From NCBI RefSeq assembly GCF_902374955.1, contig NZ_CABKRX010000030.1:1-64000 (forward strand): a stretch of 64,000 bases of DNA, read 5' to 3'. Both the position numbers and the translations under genes were made by a program. Below the pieces are notes generated by a model. The model saw only the letters and a list, made by a program, of their open reading frames with translations, had not been told where the DNA came from and searched no databases. Shown here in pieces: positions 8,622 through 18,264 of this stretch (position 1 is the stretch's first letter; each line of letters begins with the position of its first letter). Source of the stretch: Bacillus massilioanorexius. Its GTDB lineage: Bacteria; Bacillota; Bacilli; Bacillales; DSM-1321.

Positions 8622-9692
8622 ATGAGTGAGAAAAAGGCAGACAAAACCAAATCAGAAATACTACAACTAGTGTCTCCCGGTACCCCATTACGCGATGGTA
8701 TTGATAATGTGTTAAGAGCAAATACGGGTGGCTTAATTGTTGTAGGATACAATGAAAAAGTAAAGGCTATCGTAGAAGGTGGTTTCAAGATTGCCTGCCC
8801 ATTTACCCCTAGTGCTTTGTATGAGTTAGCTAAAATGGATGGTGCTATTGTTTTAAATGAATCAATCGATAAAATTCTATTAGCTAATGCTCAACTTGTG
8901 CCAGATACAATGTTTTCTTCTAATGAAACAGGTATGCGCCATCGTACAGCTGAAAGAGTAGCCAAAGAAACAAAAGCATTAGTCATTGCCATTTCTCAAC
9001 GAAGAAATATTATAACGGTCTATCAGGGCAATTTCCGCTATGCGTTAAAAGATATTGGTATGATTTTAACTAAGGCAAACCAGGCTGTACAAACATTAGA
9101 AAAGTATAAGACAGTATTGAATCAAAGTATCAGTGGTCTAGGTTTAATGGAGTTTGAAGATATCGTTACTTATAATGACTTATTACGAGTCCTTCACAGA
9201 TACATTATGTTTATTCGAATAAAAAATGAGTTATTGGCGTATTTAACTGAATTAGGAGATGAAGGAAGACTCATTCGATTGCAAATGAATGAAATTACAT
9301 CCTCACTTGAAGATGAAGGTAAGCTTTTAATTCAGGATTATATGTGTTCTAGTGAATGTGATACAAAAGAAATATTACAGAAACTTCATGAGCTGTCACA
9401 TCAACAATTCTTAGAAGATAGTGCGATTTTAAAAGCACTTGGCTATAACGGTTATGTTCCGTTAGATGAATTAATCATACCAAGAGGTTATAGAATGCTA
9501 CATAAAATACCTCGACTTCCTGCTCTCATAATAGATAATTTAGTTCAAACATTTGATAACTTTAAAGTCATTATGAATGCGAGTGTGGAAGAATTAGATG
9601 ATGTGGAAGGAATTGGAGAAGTTAGAGCGAAAAAGATAAGAGAAGGTCTTCGCTTATTAAGATCTTATTTGGTAACGGAAAGAACAATTTAA
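8622..9692 (+). CDS. disA: DNA integrity scanning protein DisA (diadenylate cyclase)
   Basis: Makes cyclic di-AMP from two ATP and scans DNA, pausing at branched structures. The DAC domain carries the DGA motif near residue 73 and RHRTA near 106; a helical linker follows; the C-terminus has a helix-hairpin-helix DNA-binding domain ('VEGIGEVRAKKI'). The 356 residues are close to the family's usual 360. Adjacent to radA, whose product is known to moderate DisA activity in B. subtilis. Confidence 0.97.
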   Translation: MSEKKADKTKSEILQLVSPGTPLRDGIDNVLRANTGGLIVVGYNEKVKAIVEGGFKIACPFTPSALYELAKMDGAIVLNESIDKILLANAQLVPDTMFSSNETGMRHRTAERVAKETKALVIAISQRRNIITVYQGNFRYALKDIGMILTKANQAVQTLEKYKTVLNQSISGLGLMEFEDIVTYNDLLRVLHRYIMFIRIKNELLAYLTELGDEGRLIRLQMNEITSSLEDEGKLLIQDYMCSSECDTKEILQKLHELSHQQFLEDSAILKALGYNGYVPLDELIIPRGYRMLHKIPRLPALIIDNLVQTFDNFKVIMNASVEELDDVEGIGEVRAKKIREGLRLLRSYLVTERTI

Positions 9693-9895
9693 GTTTAGGT
9701 TCTAAATTGACACTCATTTTTGGGAGTGCTAGCCTTAAATTAAAGAGATATTGTATTTTCTTTCACGCACTACAGTATTTTAATAAATATGCATAAAAAG
9801 TCTTTACATTTTGATGACAAATATTAAAAGTACCGAGAATTAAGGTTTCAAAATAATAATTGTGTTTATAATGATGAATAAAGGGAGGTGAAAGG

Positions 9896-10984
9896 ATGTT
9901 AAAACGTATTATACAAGCATGTTTTTTAATAATTGGTGGAACGTTAGGTATGTTTTTAATACCAAAATTATTAATTTTATTAGATGCTAATGATATTAGT
10001 TATATTAACAATCCTTATGTCACAGCTATTTTAGGTGCACTTATATTTTATATTTTTACTTTTTGGTCTATCGATCATATTGTACATTTCATTAAATGGA
10101 TAGAAGAACGATTGGTGAAAGCACCAATAACTGATCTTATATTTGGTAGTTTAGGTTTAATAGTTGGGTTATTCGTAGCCTTTTTAATTGGTTTTGCTAT
10201 TTCATCTATTAATGTTCCTATTGTGAATACGATTGCTCCAATAGTTATAACTTTGTTATTTGGTTACCTAGGCTTTCAAGTTGGATTTAAGAAGCGGGAT
10301 GAATTATTAGGCTTATTTAGAAGTGGTAAAAAGAAAATCGCTGAAGTTGAAGAAGAAAAAGTAAAAGAGAGTACGTCTCCTTATAAAATATTAGATACAA
10401 GTGTTATCATTGATGGTAGGATTGCTGATATTTGTCAAACTGGTTTTGTTGAAGGGATATTGGTTATTCCACAGTTCGTATTAGCAGAGCTTCAGCATAT
10501 CGCTGATTCTTCTGATGCTCTTAAACGTAATCGAGGCCGTAGAGGTCTAGATATTCTTAATCGCATCCAAAAAGAGCTTGCTGTAAAAGTAGAATTTTAT
10601 GAAGGCGATTTTGAAGATATTCAGGAAGTTGATAGTAAGCTTGTGAAGCTTGCTAAAGTGATGGAAGGCGTATTAGTCACAAACGACTTTAATTTAAATA
10701 AAGTATGTGAATTTCAAAATGTACCGGTTCTAAATATAAACGATTTAGCGAATGCAATAAAACCTGTTGTCATTCCAGGTGAGGAAATGAAAGTCCTCGT
10801 TATTAAAGATGGTAAAGAGCACAATCAGGGTGTGGCCTATTTAGATGACGGAACGATGATTGTAGTTGAAGAAGGCAGAGATTATATTGGAAAGCAAATT
10901 GATGTTATCGTGACAAGTGTTTTACAAACTTCAGCTGGTCGCATGATATTTGCTAAACCGAAACTATTAGAAAAAGCATTATAG
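9896..10984 (+). CDS. yacL: PIN/TRAM domain membrane protein YacL
   Basis: A 362-residue protein with about four N-terminal transmembrane helices (residues 1-140), then a PIN nuclease-like domain beginning 'ILDTSVIIDGRI' (about 165-290) with conserved acidic residues, and a C-terminal TRAM domain (about 300-360). The physiological role is not established. The ATG follows a strong AAGGGAGGTG site. In many Bacillaceae it sits at this place between disA and ispD. A TATAAT hexamer at 9867-9872 may be its -10, but I see no convincing -35. Confidence 0.93.
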   Translation: MLKRIIQACFLIIGGTLGMFLIPKLLILLDANDISYINNPYVTAILGALIFYIFTFWSIDHIVHFIKWIEERLVKAPITDLIFGSLGLIVGLFVAFLIGFAISSINVPIVNTIAPIVITLLFGYLGFQVGFKKRDELLGLFRSGKKKIAEVEEEKVKESTSPYKILDTSVIIDGRIADICQTGFVEGILVIPQFVLAELQHIADSSDALKRNRGRRGLDILNRIQKELAVKVEFYEGDFEDIQEVDSKLVKLAKVMEGVLVTNDFNLNKVCEFQNVPVLNINDLANAIKPVVIPGEEMKVLVIKDGKEHNQGVAYLDDGTMIVVEEGRDYIGKQIDVIVTSVLQTSAGRMIFAKPKLLEKAL

Positions 10985-11002
10985 AAAGAGTTAGGAGAAT
11001 AT

Positions 11003-11701
11003 TTGACTATGAATTATGAAGTCATTATACTTGCTGCTGGACAAGGGAAGAGGATGAAAGCAGGAAAAAATAAAGTTTTTCTAGAGTTAGCAGGTGTTCC
11101 TCTTATTGTTCAAACAATAAAAGTATTTGATCAAGATAATCATTGCCAAAAGATTATTCTTCCTATCAATCTTGAAGAGAAAGCGATATTCGAACAACTA
11201 ATTGAACAATATCATTTTGTTAAACCAATTCAGTTAGTTGCAGGTGGGAAAGAGCGCCAAAACAGTGTTTATAATGGTTTGAAATCAACTTCGCAAGAAA
11301 GAGATGCTATTGTTCTGGTCCATGATGGAGCACGTCCATTTGTGACACAGGAACTCATTCACGATCTTGTAAAAAGTTCTAAACTTCATGGTAGTGCGAT
11401 ACCGGGGGTACCGGTTAAGGATACAATTAAGCGAGTGAAAGATAGTCAGGTTTTAGACACTGTTGAACGATCAAGCTTGTGGGCTGTTCATACGCCACAA
11501 GCTTTTCGTCTTTCTATTTTGAAGGATGCCCATGAGAAAGCGGTAAATAAAGGCTTTCTTGGAACGGATGACGCTAGTCTCGTAGAAGAGATAGGGGAAA
11601 TGGTTTATATGGTAGAGGATAGCTATAATAATATAAAAATTACAACACCTGAAGACCTATACATTGCAGAAGCAATTATGAAGCAGAAGAATAATAGGTG
11701 A
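11003..11701 (+). CDS. ispD: 2-C-methyl-D-erythritol 4-phosphate cytidylyltransferase
   Basis: Third step of the MEP isoprenoid pathway: MEP plus CTP gives CDP-ME. The 232-residue protein has the N-terminal nucleotide-binding 'AAGQGKRM' loop and the 'HDGARPF' motif. The TTG at 11003 has better spacing from TTAGGAG (10991-10997), but the ATG at 11009 matches the family N-terminus; the choice is open. It is followed by ispF 31 bases downstream, so two consecutive pathway enzymes are co-transcribed. Confidence 0.95.
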   Translation: MTMNYEVIILAAGQGKRMKAGKNKVFLELAGVPLIVQTIKVFDQDNHCQKIILPINLEEKAIFEQLIEQYHFVKPIQLVAGGKERQNSVYNGLKSTSQERDAIVLVHDGARPFVTQELIHDLVKSSKLHGSAIPGVPVKDTIKRVKDSQVLDTVERSSLWAVHTPQAFRLSILKDAHEKAVNKGFLGTDDASLVEEIGEMVYMVEDSYNNIKITTPEDLYIAEAIMKQKNNR

Positions 11702-11732
11702 TGTTTTTTCAAATAAAGGAGAGTATATATTT

Positions 11733-12218
11733 ATGTTTCGAATTGGACAAGGGTTTGATGTACATCAGCTAGTGGAAGGTAGACCGCTTATTATTGGCGG
11801 AATCACAATTCCGTATGAAAAAGGTTTACTAGGTCATTCAGATGCCGATGTATTGTTACATACAGTTGCTGATGCTTGTTTAGGAGCAATTGGTGAAGGG
11901 GATATTGGCAAGCACTTTCCAGATACTGATCCAGAGTTCAAAGATGCTGATTCAGCTAAGTTATTAGAACATGTATGGCAATTAGTGAAAGATAAAGGCT
12001 ACGAATTAGGAAATGTAGATTGTACAATAATTGCCCAAAAACCAAAGATGTTACCGTATATTGGACAAATGCGTGCAAGAATTGCTGAGCTTTTGGAAGC
12101 ATCGGAAGACGCGGTTAACGTGAAAGCAACAACCACAGAGAAGTTAGGATTTACAGGTAGAGGCGAAGGGATTGCTGCTCAAGTAGCGGTGCTGCTTAAA
12201 AAATCAGGGAACAATTGA
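11733..12218 (+). CDS. ispF: 2-C-methyl-D-erythritol 2,4-cyclodiphosphate synthase
   Basis: Converts CDP-ME 2-phosphate to MEcPP with loss of CMP in the MEP pathway. The 161-residue product shows the metal-binding 'GFDVHQL' near the N-terminus, 'GHSDADVLLH', and the C-terminal 'TTTEKLGFTGRGEGIA' signature. Normal family length. Follows ispD and precedes a terminator-like hairpin. Confidence 0.97.
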   Translation: MFRIGQGFDVHQLVEGRPLIIGGITIPYEKGLLGHSDADVLLHTVADACLGAIGEGDIGKHFPDTDPEFKDADSAKLLEHVWQLVKDKGYELGNVDCTIIAQKPKMLPYIGQMRARIAELLEASEDAVNVKATTTEKLGFTGRGEGIAAQVAVLLKKSGNN

Positions 12219-12308
12219 ATCTTGTAGTGGTCAAATGTGTTAAGAGCTTAAAGTCGAGCAAATAAATAAAAAGCAAACGACTAGCCGGTACATATTCTTT
12301 AAGGTAAT

Positions 12309-12343
12309 TACCAAATCCAAAAGGATTGGTGTCAGTTTTTTTA
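12309..12343 (+). terminator. Probable terminator after ispF
   Basis: ACCAAATCC and GGATTGGT pair around AAAA with one bulged base, followed by GTCAG and seven T. It is a weak intrinsic terminator or attenuator between ispF and gltX. A TGG-TAAAAT extended -10 (12391-12399) downstream may start gltX transcription, but without a clear -35. Confidence 0.55.
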
Positions 12344-12455
12344 AAAAAAGTAAGCATTTCAAAACCACTCTTTTTTCATGAGTGTTACAATGGTAAAATG
12401 GAAAAATACTTGTAGAGAAATATATATTTAATATGAATTTGGGAGGCATTTTAGA

Positions 12456-13913
12456 ATGAGCCAAGATATAAGAGTCCGCTATGCTCCAAGCCCAACAGGT
12501 CATTTGCATATTGGGAATGCTCGTACAGCATTATTTAATTACTTATTTGCCCGTCATAACGGTGGAAAATTTATTATTCGAATTGAGGATACAGATAAAA
12601 AACGTAATATTGCAGATGGCGAAGAAAGCCAATTAAAATATTTAAAGTGGTTAGGGATCGATTGGGATGAAAGTGTAGATGTTCCTGGAGAATACGGACC
12701 ATACCGTCAATCAGAGCGAAATGATATTTATGAGAAATATTATACAGAGCTACTTGAAAAAGGATTAGCTTATAAATGTTATTGTACGGAAGAAGAATTA
12801 GAGGCAGAGCGTGAAGCACAGTCTGCTCGTAATGAAACACCACATTACTCAGGTAAATGTCGTCACTTATCTGAAAGTGAACGTAATCAATTAGAAGCAG
12901 AAGGCAGACAAGCGGCCATTCGTATCGCTATTCCATCTGGGAAAACATATACATTTAATGATATGGTAAAAGGTGAAGTATCATTTGAAAGTGACGGAAT
13001 TGGCGATTATGTAATCGTTAAAAAGGATGGTACTCCAACGTATAACTTTGCAGTATCTATTGATGATTATCTGATGAAGATTTCACATGTGTTGCGTGGG
13101 GACGATCATATTTCGAATACGCCGAAACAATTAGCGGTTTATGAAGCATTAGGTTGGGAAGCTCCAGTGTTTGGACATATGACTTTGATTGTAAATGAAA
13201 GTCGCAAAAAATTAAGTAAGCGTGATGAATCAATCATTCAGTTTATTGAGCAGTATGAAGAGCTAGGATACTTACCAGAGGCTTTATTCAATTTTATTAC
13301 GTTATTAGGCTGGGCACCTGGTGGAGAAGAAGAAATCTTTACGAAAGAACAGTTTATTGAAATTTTTGATGAAAAAAGACTTTCTAAATCTCCGGCTTTA
13401 TTTGATAAGCAAAAATTAACGTGGATGAACAACCAATACTTGAAAAACTTAGATGTGGATCGCGTTACTGAACTAGCTTTACCTCATCTTATTAAGGCAG
13501 GAAAAGTATCTGAACCATTATCAGCTGAAAAGACTCAGTGGGTTAAAGATTTAGTCGCTCTATATCAAGAGAAAATGAGTTTTGGTGCAGAAATTGTTGA
13601 GTTATCAGAAGTGATCTTTAAAGAAGAAATGGAAGTAGAAGATGAGGGGAAAGAAGTTTTGGCTGAAGAGCAAGTACCAGAAGTATTACAAGCTTTCCTT
13701 GAAGAAATAGACACTTTGGATGAATTCGTGGCGAGTGACATTAAAGCGGCTATGAAGGCTGTACAGAAAAAGACTGGTCAAAAAGGGAAAAAATTATTTA
13801 TGCCAATTCGTGTAGCGACTACAGGTCAAACACATGGTCCGGATCTTCCGCAAGCAATTGCACTAATTGGTAAAGAAAAAATAAAAGCACGTATCCAAAG
13901 TATTTTAGATTAA
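12456..13913 (+). CDS. gltX: Glutamyl-tRNA synthetase
   Basis: Class I synthetase that charges tRNA-Glu and, in Bacilli, also tRNA-Gln, which is later amidated by GatCAB. The 485 residues carry the HIGH-type motif 'HLHIGNA' (near 17) and the KMSKS-type 'KLSKRD' (near 250). Length and start (ATG after GGGAGGC) are ordinary. The conserved order gltX-cysE-cysS is preserved, with a T-box leader between gltX and cysE. Confidence 0.97.
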   Translation: MSQDIRVRYAPSPTGHLHIGNARTALFNYLFARHNGGKFIIRIEDTDKKRNIADGEESQLKYLKWLGIDWDESVDVPGEYGPYRQSERNDIYEKYYTELLEKGLAYKCYCTEEELEAEREAQSARNETPHYSGKCRHLSESERNQLEAEGRQAAIRIAIPSGKTYTFNDMVKGEVSFESDGIGDYVIVKKDGTPTYNFAVSIDDYLMKISHVLRGDDHISNTPKQLAVYEALGWEAPVFGHMTLIVNESRKKLSKRDESIIQFIEQYEELGYLPEALFNFITLLGWAPGGEEEIFTKEQFIEIFDEKRLSKSPALFDKQKLTWMNNQYLKNLDVDRVTELALPHLIKAGKVSEPLSAEKTQWVKDLVALYQEKMSFGAEIVELSEVIFKEEMEVEDEGKEVLAEEQVPEVLQAFLEEIDTLDEFVASDIKAAMKAVQKKTGQKGKKLFMPIRVATTGQTHGPDLPQAIALIGKEKIKARIQSILD

Positions 13914-13969
13914 CAAATAGGTGAAAATATAATATATTATTAATTAAATAATGATTACTATATGTTGCG

Positions 13970-14236
13970 TAGATGGAGAGAAGTAAAAAAGCAGAACTTT
14001 ACAGAGAGAATCACCTTGGCTGAAAGTGATTTATGGACAATGTTTTTTGAAATGCACTCTGGAGTCTTATACTGAAATGAAATCAAAGTAGGTATGAGCG
14101 GTATCACACCGTTATCATGAAGAGTTGGGAAATAGAAATCGTTGTCTGCCTTGTTTGGGGTTCAGCGAGTTTCCAAACAGAGTGGAACCGCGCTATTATA
14201 AGCGTCTCTGTCATTACGACAGAGACGCTTTTTTAT
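13970..14236 (+). promoter_or_regulatory. T-box leader (tRNA-Cys) with terminator, upstream of cysE
   Basis: The conserved T-box core AGAGTGGAACCGCG is at 14180-14192, immediately before a strong terminator: AGCGTCTCTGTC (14201-14212) pairs with GACAGAGACGCT (14218-14229), followed by six T. A stem I region begins near 13970; the likely specifier is TGC (14053-14055, within GAAATGCACTC), which is a Cys codon and fits the downstream genes. Uncharged tRNA-Cys should stabilise the antiterminator and switch on cysE-cysS. After the terminator, 14237-14519 shows no gene or clear signal. Confidence 0.93.
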
Positions 14237-14519
14237 TTTATTAAAATAGTGTAATCGTATGAAGTGTTCTATGGTTTGCCTGAATTAATTCGTATCTATT
14301 AGGTGCTAACCTGTTCATTTCAAAGTTCATTAGAATGGAATGAGTTTAGAAAAACGGTTAGGTATTTGAACAGTTCAATGAGTTATTAGTGAAAAAGAAA
14401 GGGTCATTTTTCAAAATTTCGCTTTATTTGGATTAGTATTTGATCAGCGTATCGATAGTCTACGTCCATAGAGGTTTTTACTATTCTGATATTGTATGAT
14501 TAAGGGGGAAAAGGCGTAA

Positions 14520-15188
14520 GTGTTTAAATTACTTAAAGAGGATATCTCAGTTGTATTTGATCAGGATCCAGCAGCTAGAAGTTATGTAGAGGTAATCTTA
14601 ACTTATTCAGGATTACATGCGATTTGGTCTCATCGAATTGCTCATGCTTTTTATAAGAAAAAACTTTACTTCATAGCTCGCTCTATTTCGCAAATTAGTC
14701 GCTTTTTCACTGGGATCGAAATTCATCCAGGTGCTAAAATCGGTCGAAGATTTTTCATTGATCATGGTATGGGTGTAGTTATTGGTGAAACTTGTGAAAT
14801 TGGGGATAATGTAACGGTGTTTCAAGGGGTAACACTAGGGGGAACAGGTAAAGAAAAAGGGAAACGTCATCCAACGATTGAAGATAATGTTTTGATTGCT
14901 ACTGGCGCAAAAGTATTAGGTTCTATCACTGTTGGAGAGAATTCTAAAATTGGAGCGGGTTCAGTGGTTTTAAAAGAAGTACCAGCCAATTCCACGGTAG
15001 TAGGAATACCAGGTAAAGTCGTTATTCAGGATGGTGTTCGTTTGAAGCAAGATTTAAATCATGGGGATTTACCAGATCCAGCTGGAGATGACTTTAGAAG
15101 ACTTGAAAAAGAGTTAGTTGAATTGAAGAAAGAATTAGCAGCCCTTCGCAAAGAAAGGAGTAAGATTAATGACTATCAAAATTTATAA
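14520..15188 (+). CDS. cysE: Serine O-acetyltransferase
   Basis: Acetylates L-serine with acetyl-CoA to give O-acetylserine, the first step of cysteine synthesis. The 222-residue protein has an N-terminal helical part and a left-handed beta-helix of hexapeptide repeats (about 60-175) with the catalytic 'DHGMGVVIGETCEIGD' region, then a charged C-terminal helix. The start is GTG at 14520 after TAAGGGGG. The 3' end overlaps cysS by 20 bases. Expression is expected to depend on the upstream tRNA-Cys T-box. Confidence 0.96.
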   Translation: MFKLLKEDISVVFDQDPAARSYVEVILTYSGLHAIWSHRIAHAFYKKKLYFIARSISQISRFFTGIEIHPGAKIGRRFFIDHGMGVVIGETCEIGDNVTVFQGVTLGGTGKEKGKRHPTIEDNVLIATGAKVLGSITVGENSKIGAGSVVLKEVPANSTVVGIPGKVVIQDGVRLKQDLNHGDLPDPAGDDFRRLEKELVELKKELAALRKERSKINDYQNL

Positions 15189-16572
15189 TACATTAACTCG
15201 AGAAAAGGAGGAGTTTCAACCGTTAGAAGAGGGTAAAGTTAAGATGTATGTGTGCGGACCTACAGTTTATAACTTTATTCATATCGGTAATGCTCGCCCA
15301 CCAATTGTATTTGATACAGTGAGAAAATATTTGCAGTATCGTGGTTATGATGTTCAGTACGTTTCAAATTTTACAGATGTTGATGATAAATTAATTCGAG
15401 TTGCAAATGAACTAGGCACAGATGTACCAACAGTAGCTCAACGATTTATCGATGCTTATTTTGAAGACGTTCTTTCATTAGGATGCAGTAAGGCTGATGT
15501 ACATCCACGTGTTACAGAGAGCATGGATATTATTATTGAATTTATCGCTACACTTATTGATAAGGGATATGCTTATGAGTCTGAAGGTGACGTATATTAT
15601 CATACTCGTAAATTTGATAGTTACGGTAAGTTATCCCATCAGTCGATTGATGAGTTACGTTCAGGAGCTCGTATAGAAGTTGGAGAGAAGAAAAAAGATC
15701 CGTTAGATTTCGTTCTTTGGAAAGCGGCGAAAGAAGGAGAAATTTTCTGGGAAAGTCCTTGGGGTAAAGGTCGTCCAGGTTGGCATATCGAATGCTCTGC
15801 GATGGCTAAAAAATATTTAGGTGATAGCATAGATATACATGCAGGTGGTCAAGATTTATCATTCCCTCACCATGAGAATGAAATTGCACAATCTGAAGCT
15901 TTAACAGGTAAACCATTTGCGAAGTATTGGATGCATAACGGTTACATTAATATCGATAATGAAAAAATGTCTAAGTCTCTTGGAAATTTCGTGTTAGTTC
16001 ATGATATTATTAAACGCCATGATCCACAGGTCCTACGCTTTTTTATGTTATCTGTTCATTATCGTCATCCGATTAACTATAGTGATGAACTTCTAGAGAA
16101 TGCGAAAACGGCGCTTGAACGTTTAAAAACGTCTTATCATAATTTACAACACCGTCTAGAAACAGCTACTAATTTAACAGAAAACAAAGATGAATGGTTA
16201 AAGAAAGTACAGGATCTTAACGAACAGTTTATTACGGAGATGGATGATGATTTTAATACAGCAAATGCTATTTCTGTATTATTCGAGCTATCAAAACAAG
16301 CAAATTATTATTTGATGGAGAAACATACTGATACGGAAGTAATAGAAGCCTTCATTCGACAATTTGAAACATTATTCTCTGTATTAGGGTTATCTCTTGC
16401 GGATGATGAGGAATTACTAGATGAAGAAATTGAACGTTTAATTCAAGAAAGAATTCAAGCAAGAAAAGATCGTAATTTCCAAAGATCAGACGAAATTCGA
16501 GATGAATTAAAGGCGAAAAATATTATTTTAGAAGATACTCCTCAAGGAACACGCTGGAAAAGAGGGTCATAA
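15169..16572 (+). CDS. cysS: Cysteinyl-tRNA synthetase
   Basis: Class I synthetase charging tRNA-Cys. The 467-residue protein shows the zinc cysteine 'YVCGPTVY', the HIGH motif 'HIGNARP' and the KMSKS motif 'EKMSKSLGN' (near 266). The ATG overlaps the end of cysE and has AAAGGAG eight bases upstream. Its C-terminal 'TPQGTRWKRG' tail matches the Bacillus enzyme. Co-regulated with cysE by the T-box. Confidence 0.97.
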   Translation: MTIKIYNTLTREKEEFQPLEEGKVKMYVCGPTVYNFIHIGNARPPIVFDTVRKYLQYRGYDVQYVSNFTDVDDKLIRVANELGTDVPTVAQRFIDAYFEDVLSLGCSKADVHPRVTESMDIIIEFIATLIDKGYAYESEGDVYYHTRKFDSYGKLSHQSIDELRSGARIEVGEKKKDPLDFVLWKAAKEGEIFWESPWGKGRPGWHIECSAMAKKYLGDSIDIHAGGQDLSFPHHENEIAQSEALTGKPFAKYWMHNGYINIDNEKMSKSLGNFVLVHDIIKRHDPQVLRFFMLSVHYRHPINYSDELLENAKTALERLKTSYHNLQHRLETATNLTENKDEWLKKVQDLNEQFITEMDDDFNTANAISVLFELSKQANYYLMEKHTDTEVIEAFIRQFETLFSVLGLSLADDEELLDEEIERLIQERIQARKDRNFQRSDEIRDELKAKNIILEDTPQGTRWKRGS

Positions 16573-16991
16573 TGACAACGGGTAATAACAAACTTAATCC
16601 TTTGGAACTTAATAGTTTGGCGCTAGCTTACATGGGAGATGCTGTATATGAGTCATATATACGGCATCATCTTCTTCTAAAGGGTGGAGTGAAACCAAAT
16701 AGTCTACATAGAGAATCTACACGTTTTGTTTCGGCGAAGGCACAAAGTGTGGCTATTCATTTTCTATTAGATGAACATTTGTTATCAGAAGAAGAAGAAG
16801 GGGTCGTTCGTCGAGGAAGAAATGCTAAATCTGGAACGGTACCTAAAAACACAGACGTTCAGACGTATCGTTACGCAACAGCATTTGAAGCGGTAATTGG
16901 ATACCTATTTTTAAGCAATCGTAAAGAACGAATGGAAGAACTTATCGCTAAAAGTATTACTTATATAGAAGAAATGAAAGAATTGAGGTGA
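16572..16991 (+). CDS. mrnC: Mini-ribonuclease 3 (Mini-III)
   Basis: Dimeric RNase III catalytic domain without a double-stranded RNA-binding domain; matures 23S rRNA ends in Bacilli, assisted by L3. The 139-residue product has the RNase III signature 'LALAYMGDAVYE' with its catalytic acidic residues and a later 'EAVIGYLFL' motif. Start codon overlaps the cysS stop (TAATG). Followed nine bases later by rlmB, another 23S rRNA maturation gene. Confidence 0.95.
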   Translation: MTTGNNKLNPLELNSLALAYMGDAVYESYIRHHLLLKGGVKPNSLHRESTRFVSAKAQSVAIHFLLDEHLLSEEEEGVVRRGRNAKSGTVPKNTDVQTYRYATAFEAVIGYLFLSNRKERMEELIAKSITYIEEMKELR

Positions 16992-17000
16992 GAACACTTT

Positions 17001-17744
17001 ATGAGCGAAGAATTTATTATTGGAAGAAATCCTGTATTAGAAGCATTAAAATCAAAGAGAGATATTAATAAAATTTGGATTGCAGAAGGTTCACAAAAGG
17101 GATCTATGGGCCAAATTATTGAATTAGCTAAAGAGAAAAAAGTGTTAACACAAATTGTACCGAAGAAGAAAATAGATGCAATGGGAGTGGGCGTTCATCA
17201 AGGAGTAGTAGCTGCGGTTGCTGCCTATCAATATGCAGAATTGGATGATTTATTTGCAGTTGCGAAAAAAAGAAATGAAGCACCTTTCTTTTTGATATTA
17301 GATGAATTAGAAGACCCACATAACCTAGGCTCTATCATGCGAACGGCTGACGCGACAGGAGCGCATGGAATTATTATTCCTAAAAGACGTTCAGTAGGGT
17401 TGACAGCTACGGTTGCAAAAGCATCAACAGGTGCAATTGAATATATTCCTGTAGCTCGTGTGACCAATTTAGCTCGAACAATTGAGGAGTTAAAGGAAAG
17501 AGGTCTTTGGATTGTCGGTACAGATGCTAAGGGAAGCGATGATTATCGAAATCTAGATGGTACGATGTCAATCGGGATTATTATTGGTAGTGAAGGTAAA
17601 GGAATGAGCCGCATATTAAAAGAAAAGTGTGATTTTCTTATTCACATGCCAATGGTTGGGAAAGTTACTTCTTTAAATGCCTCTGTGGCTGCCGGACTGC
17701 TGATGTATGAAGTATATCGAAAACGAAATCCAGTAGGGCGATAA
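17001..17744 (+). CDS. rlmB: 23S rRNA (guanosine-2'-O-)-methyltransferase RlmB-type (TrmH family)
   Basis: SPOUT-class SAM-dependent 2'-O-methyltransferase. The 247 residues comprise an N-terminal L30e-like substrate-binding domain (about 1-75) and a SpoU domain with 'LDELEDPHNLGSIMRTA', 'IIIGSEGKGMS' and 'SLNASVAAG' motifs 1-3, the last two forming the deep knot. Located between mrnC and rae1 as in other Bacillus. The exact target base cannot be read from sequence. Confidence 0.93.
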   Translation: MSEEFIIGRNPVLEALKSKRDINKIWIAEGSQKGSMGQIIELAKEKKVLTQIVPKKKIDAMGVGVHQGVVAAVAAYQYAELDDLFAVAKKRNEAPFFLILDELEDPHNLGSIMRTADATGAHGIIIPKRRSVGLTATVAKASTGAIEYIPVARVTNLARTIEELKERGLWIVGTDAKGSDDYRNLDGTMSIGIIIGSEGKGMSRILKEKCDFLIHMPMVGKVTSLNASVAAGLLMYEVYRKRNPVGR

Positions 17745-17747
17745 GCT

Positions 17748-18260
17748 ATGAAAAATATCCTTATAGTAGACGGCTATAATATTATTGGGGCTTGGCCGGA
17801 GCTTAGGGTGTTAAAGAATCGAGATTTATCGGCTGCCCGTGATCGTCTTATTGAGATTATGGCTGAATATAAGGCATACACGGGGTTTCATGTCATTGTG
17901 GTTTTCGATGCATATTTTGTTCAAGGGCTAGAGAGAAAATATAAGAATTATAAAATCGATGTTATTTTTACTAAAGAAAATGAAACAGCGGATGAAAGAA
18001 TTGAAAAGCTAGCTATTGAGTTGAATAATATAAAAACACAAGTACATGTAGCAACATCTGATTTCACAGAGCAATGGGCGATTTTCGGACAAGGTGCGCT
18101 TCGAAAATCAGCCCGTGATTTATTGATTGACTGTCAGTTTATTGAAAAAGAAGTAGAAAAAAAGGTTCAGATACAAACGCAAAAAAAACCATCCTCTAAA
18201 ATTCAACTTAGCGATGAAGTGGCAGAAAAGTTCGAAAAATGGAGGAGAGGAGAATTTTGA
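17748..18260 (+). CDS. rae1: Rae1 (YacP), ribosome-associated endoribonuclease
   Basis: NYN/PIN-like nuclease that cleaves mRNA in the ribosomal A site in B. subtilis. The 170-residue protein starts with the nuclease motif 'ILIVDGYNIIGAW' and retains 'TKENETADERIE' and 'VATSDFTEQ' acidic segments. Charged, lysine-rich linker near 150. It begins three bases after the rlmB stop and its end overlaps the sigH promoter region. Confidence 0.92.
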   Translation: MKNILIVDGYNIIGAWPELRVLKNRDLSAARDRLIEIMAEYKAYTGFHVIVVFDAYFVQGLERKYKNYKIDVIFTKENETADERIEKLAIELNNIKTQVHVATSDFTEQWAIFGQGALRKSARDLLIDCQFIEKEVEKKVQIQTQKKPSSKIQLSDEVAEKFEKWRRGEF

Positions 18261-18264
18261 CATA

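Noticed and set aside
12240..12509. Minus-strand ORF across the ispF-gltX spacer
   Set aside because: Runs into the gltX coding region antisense and has no ribosome site; spacer is better explained by a terminator and promoter region.
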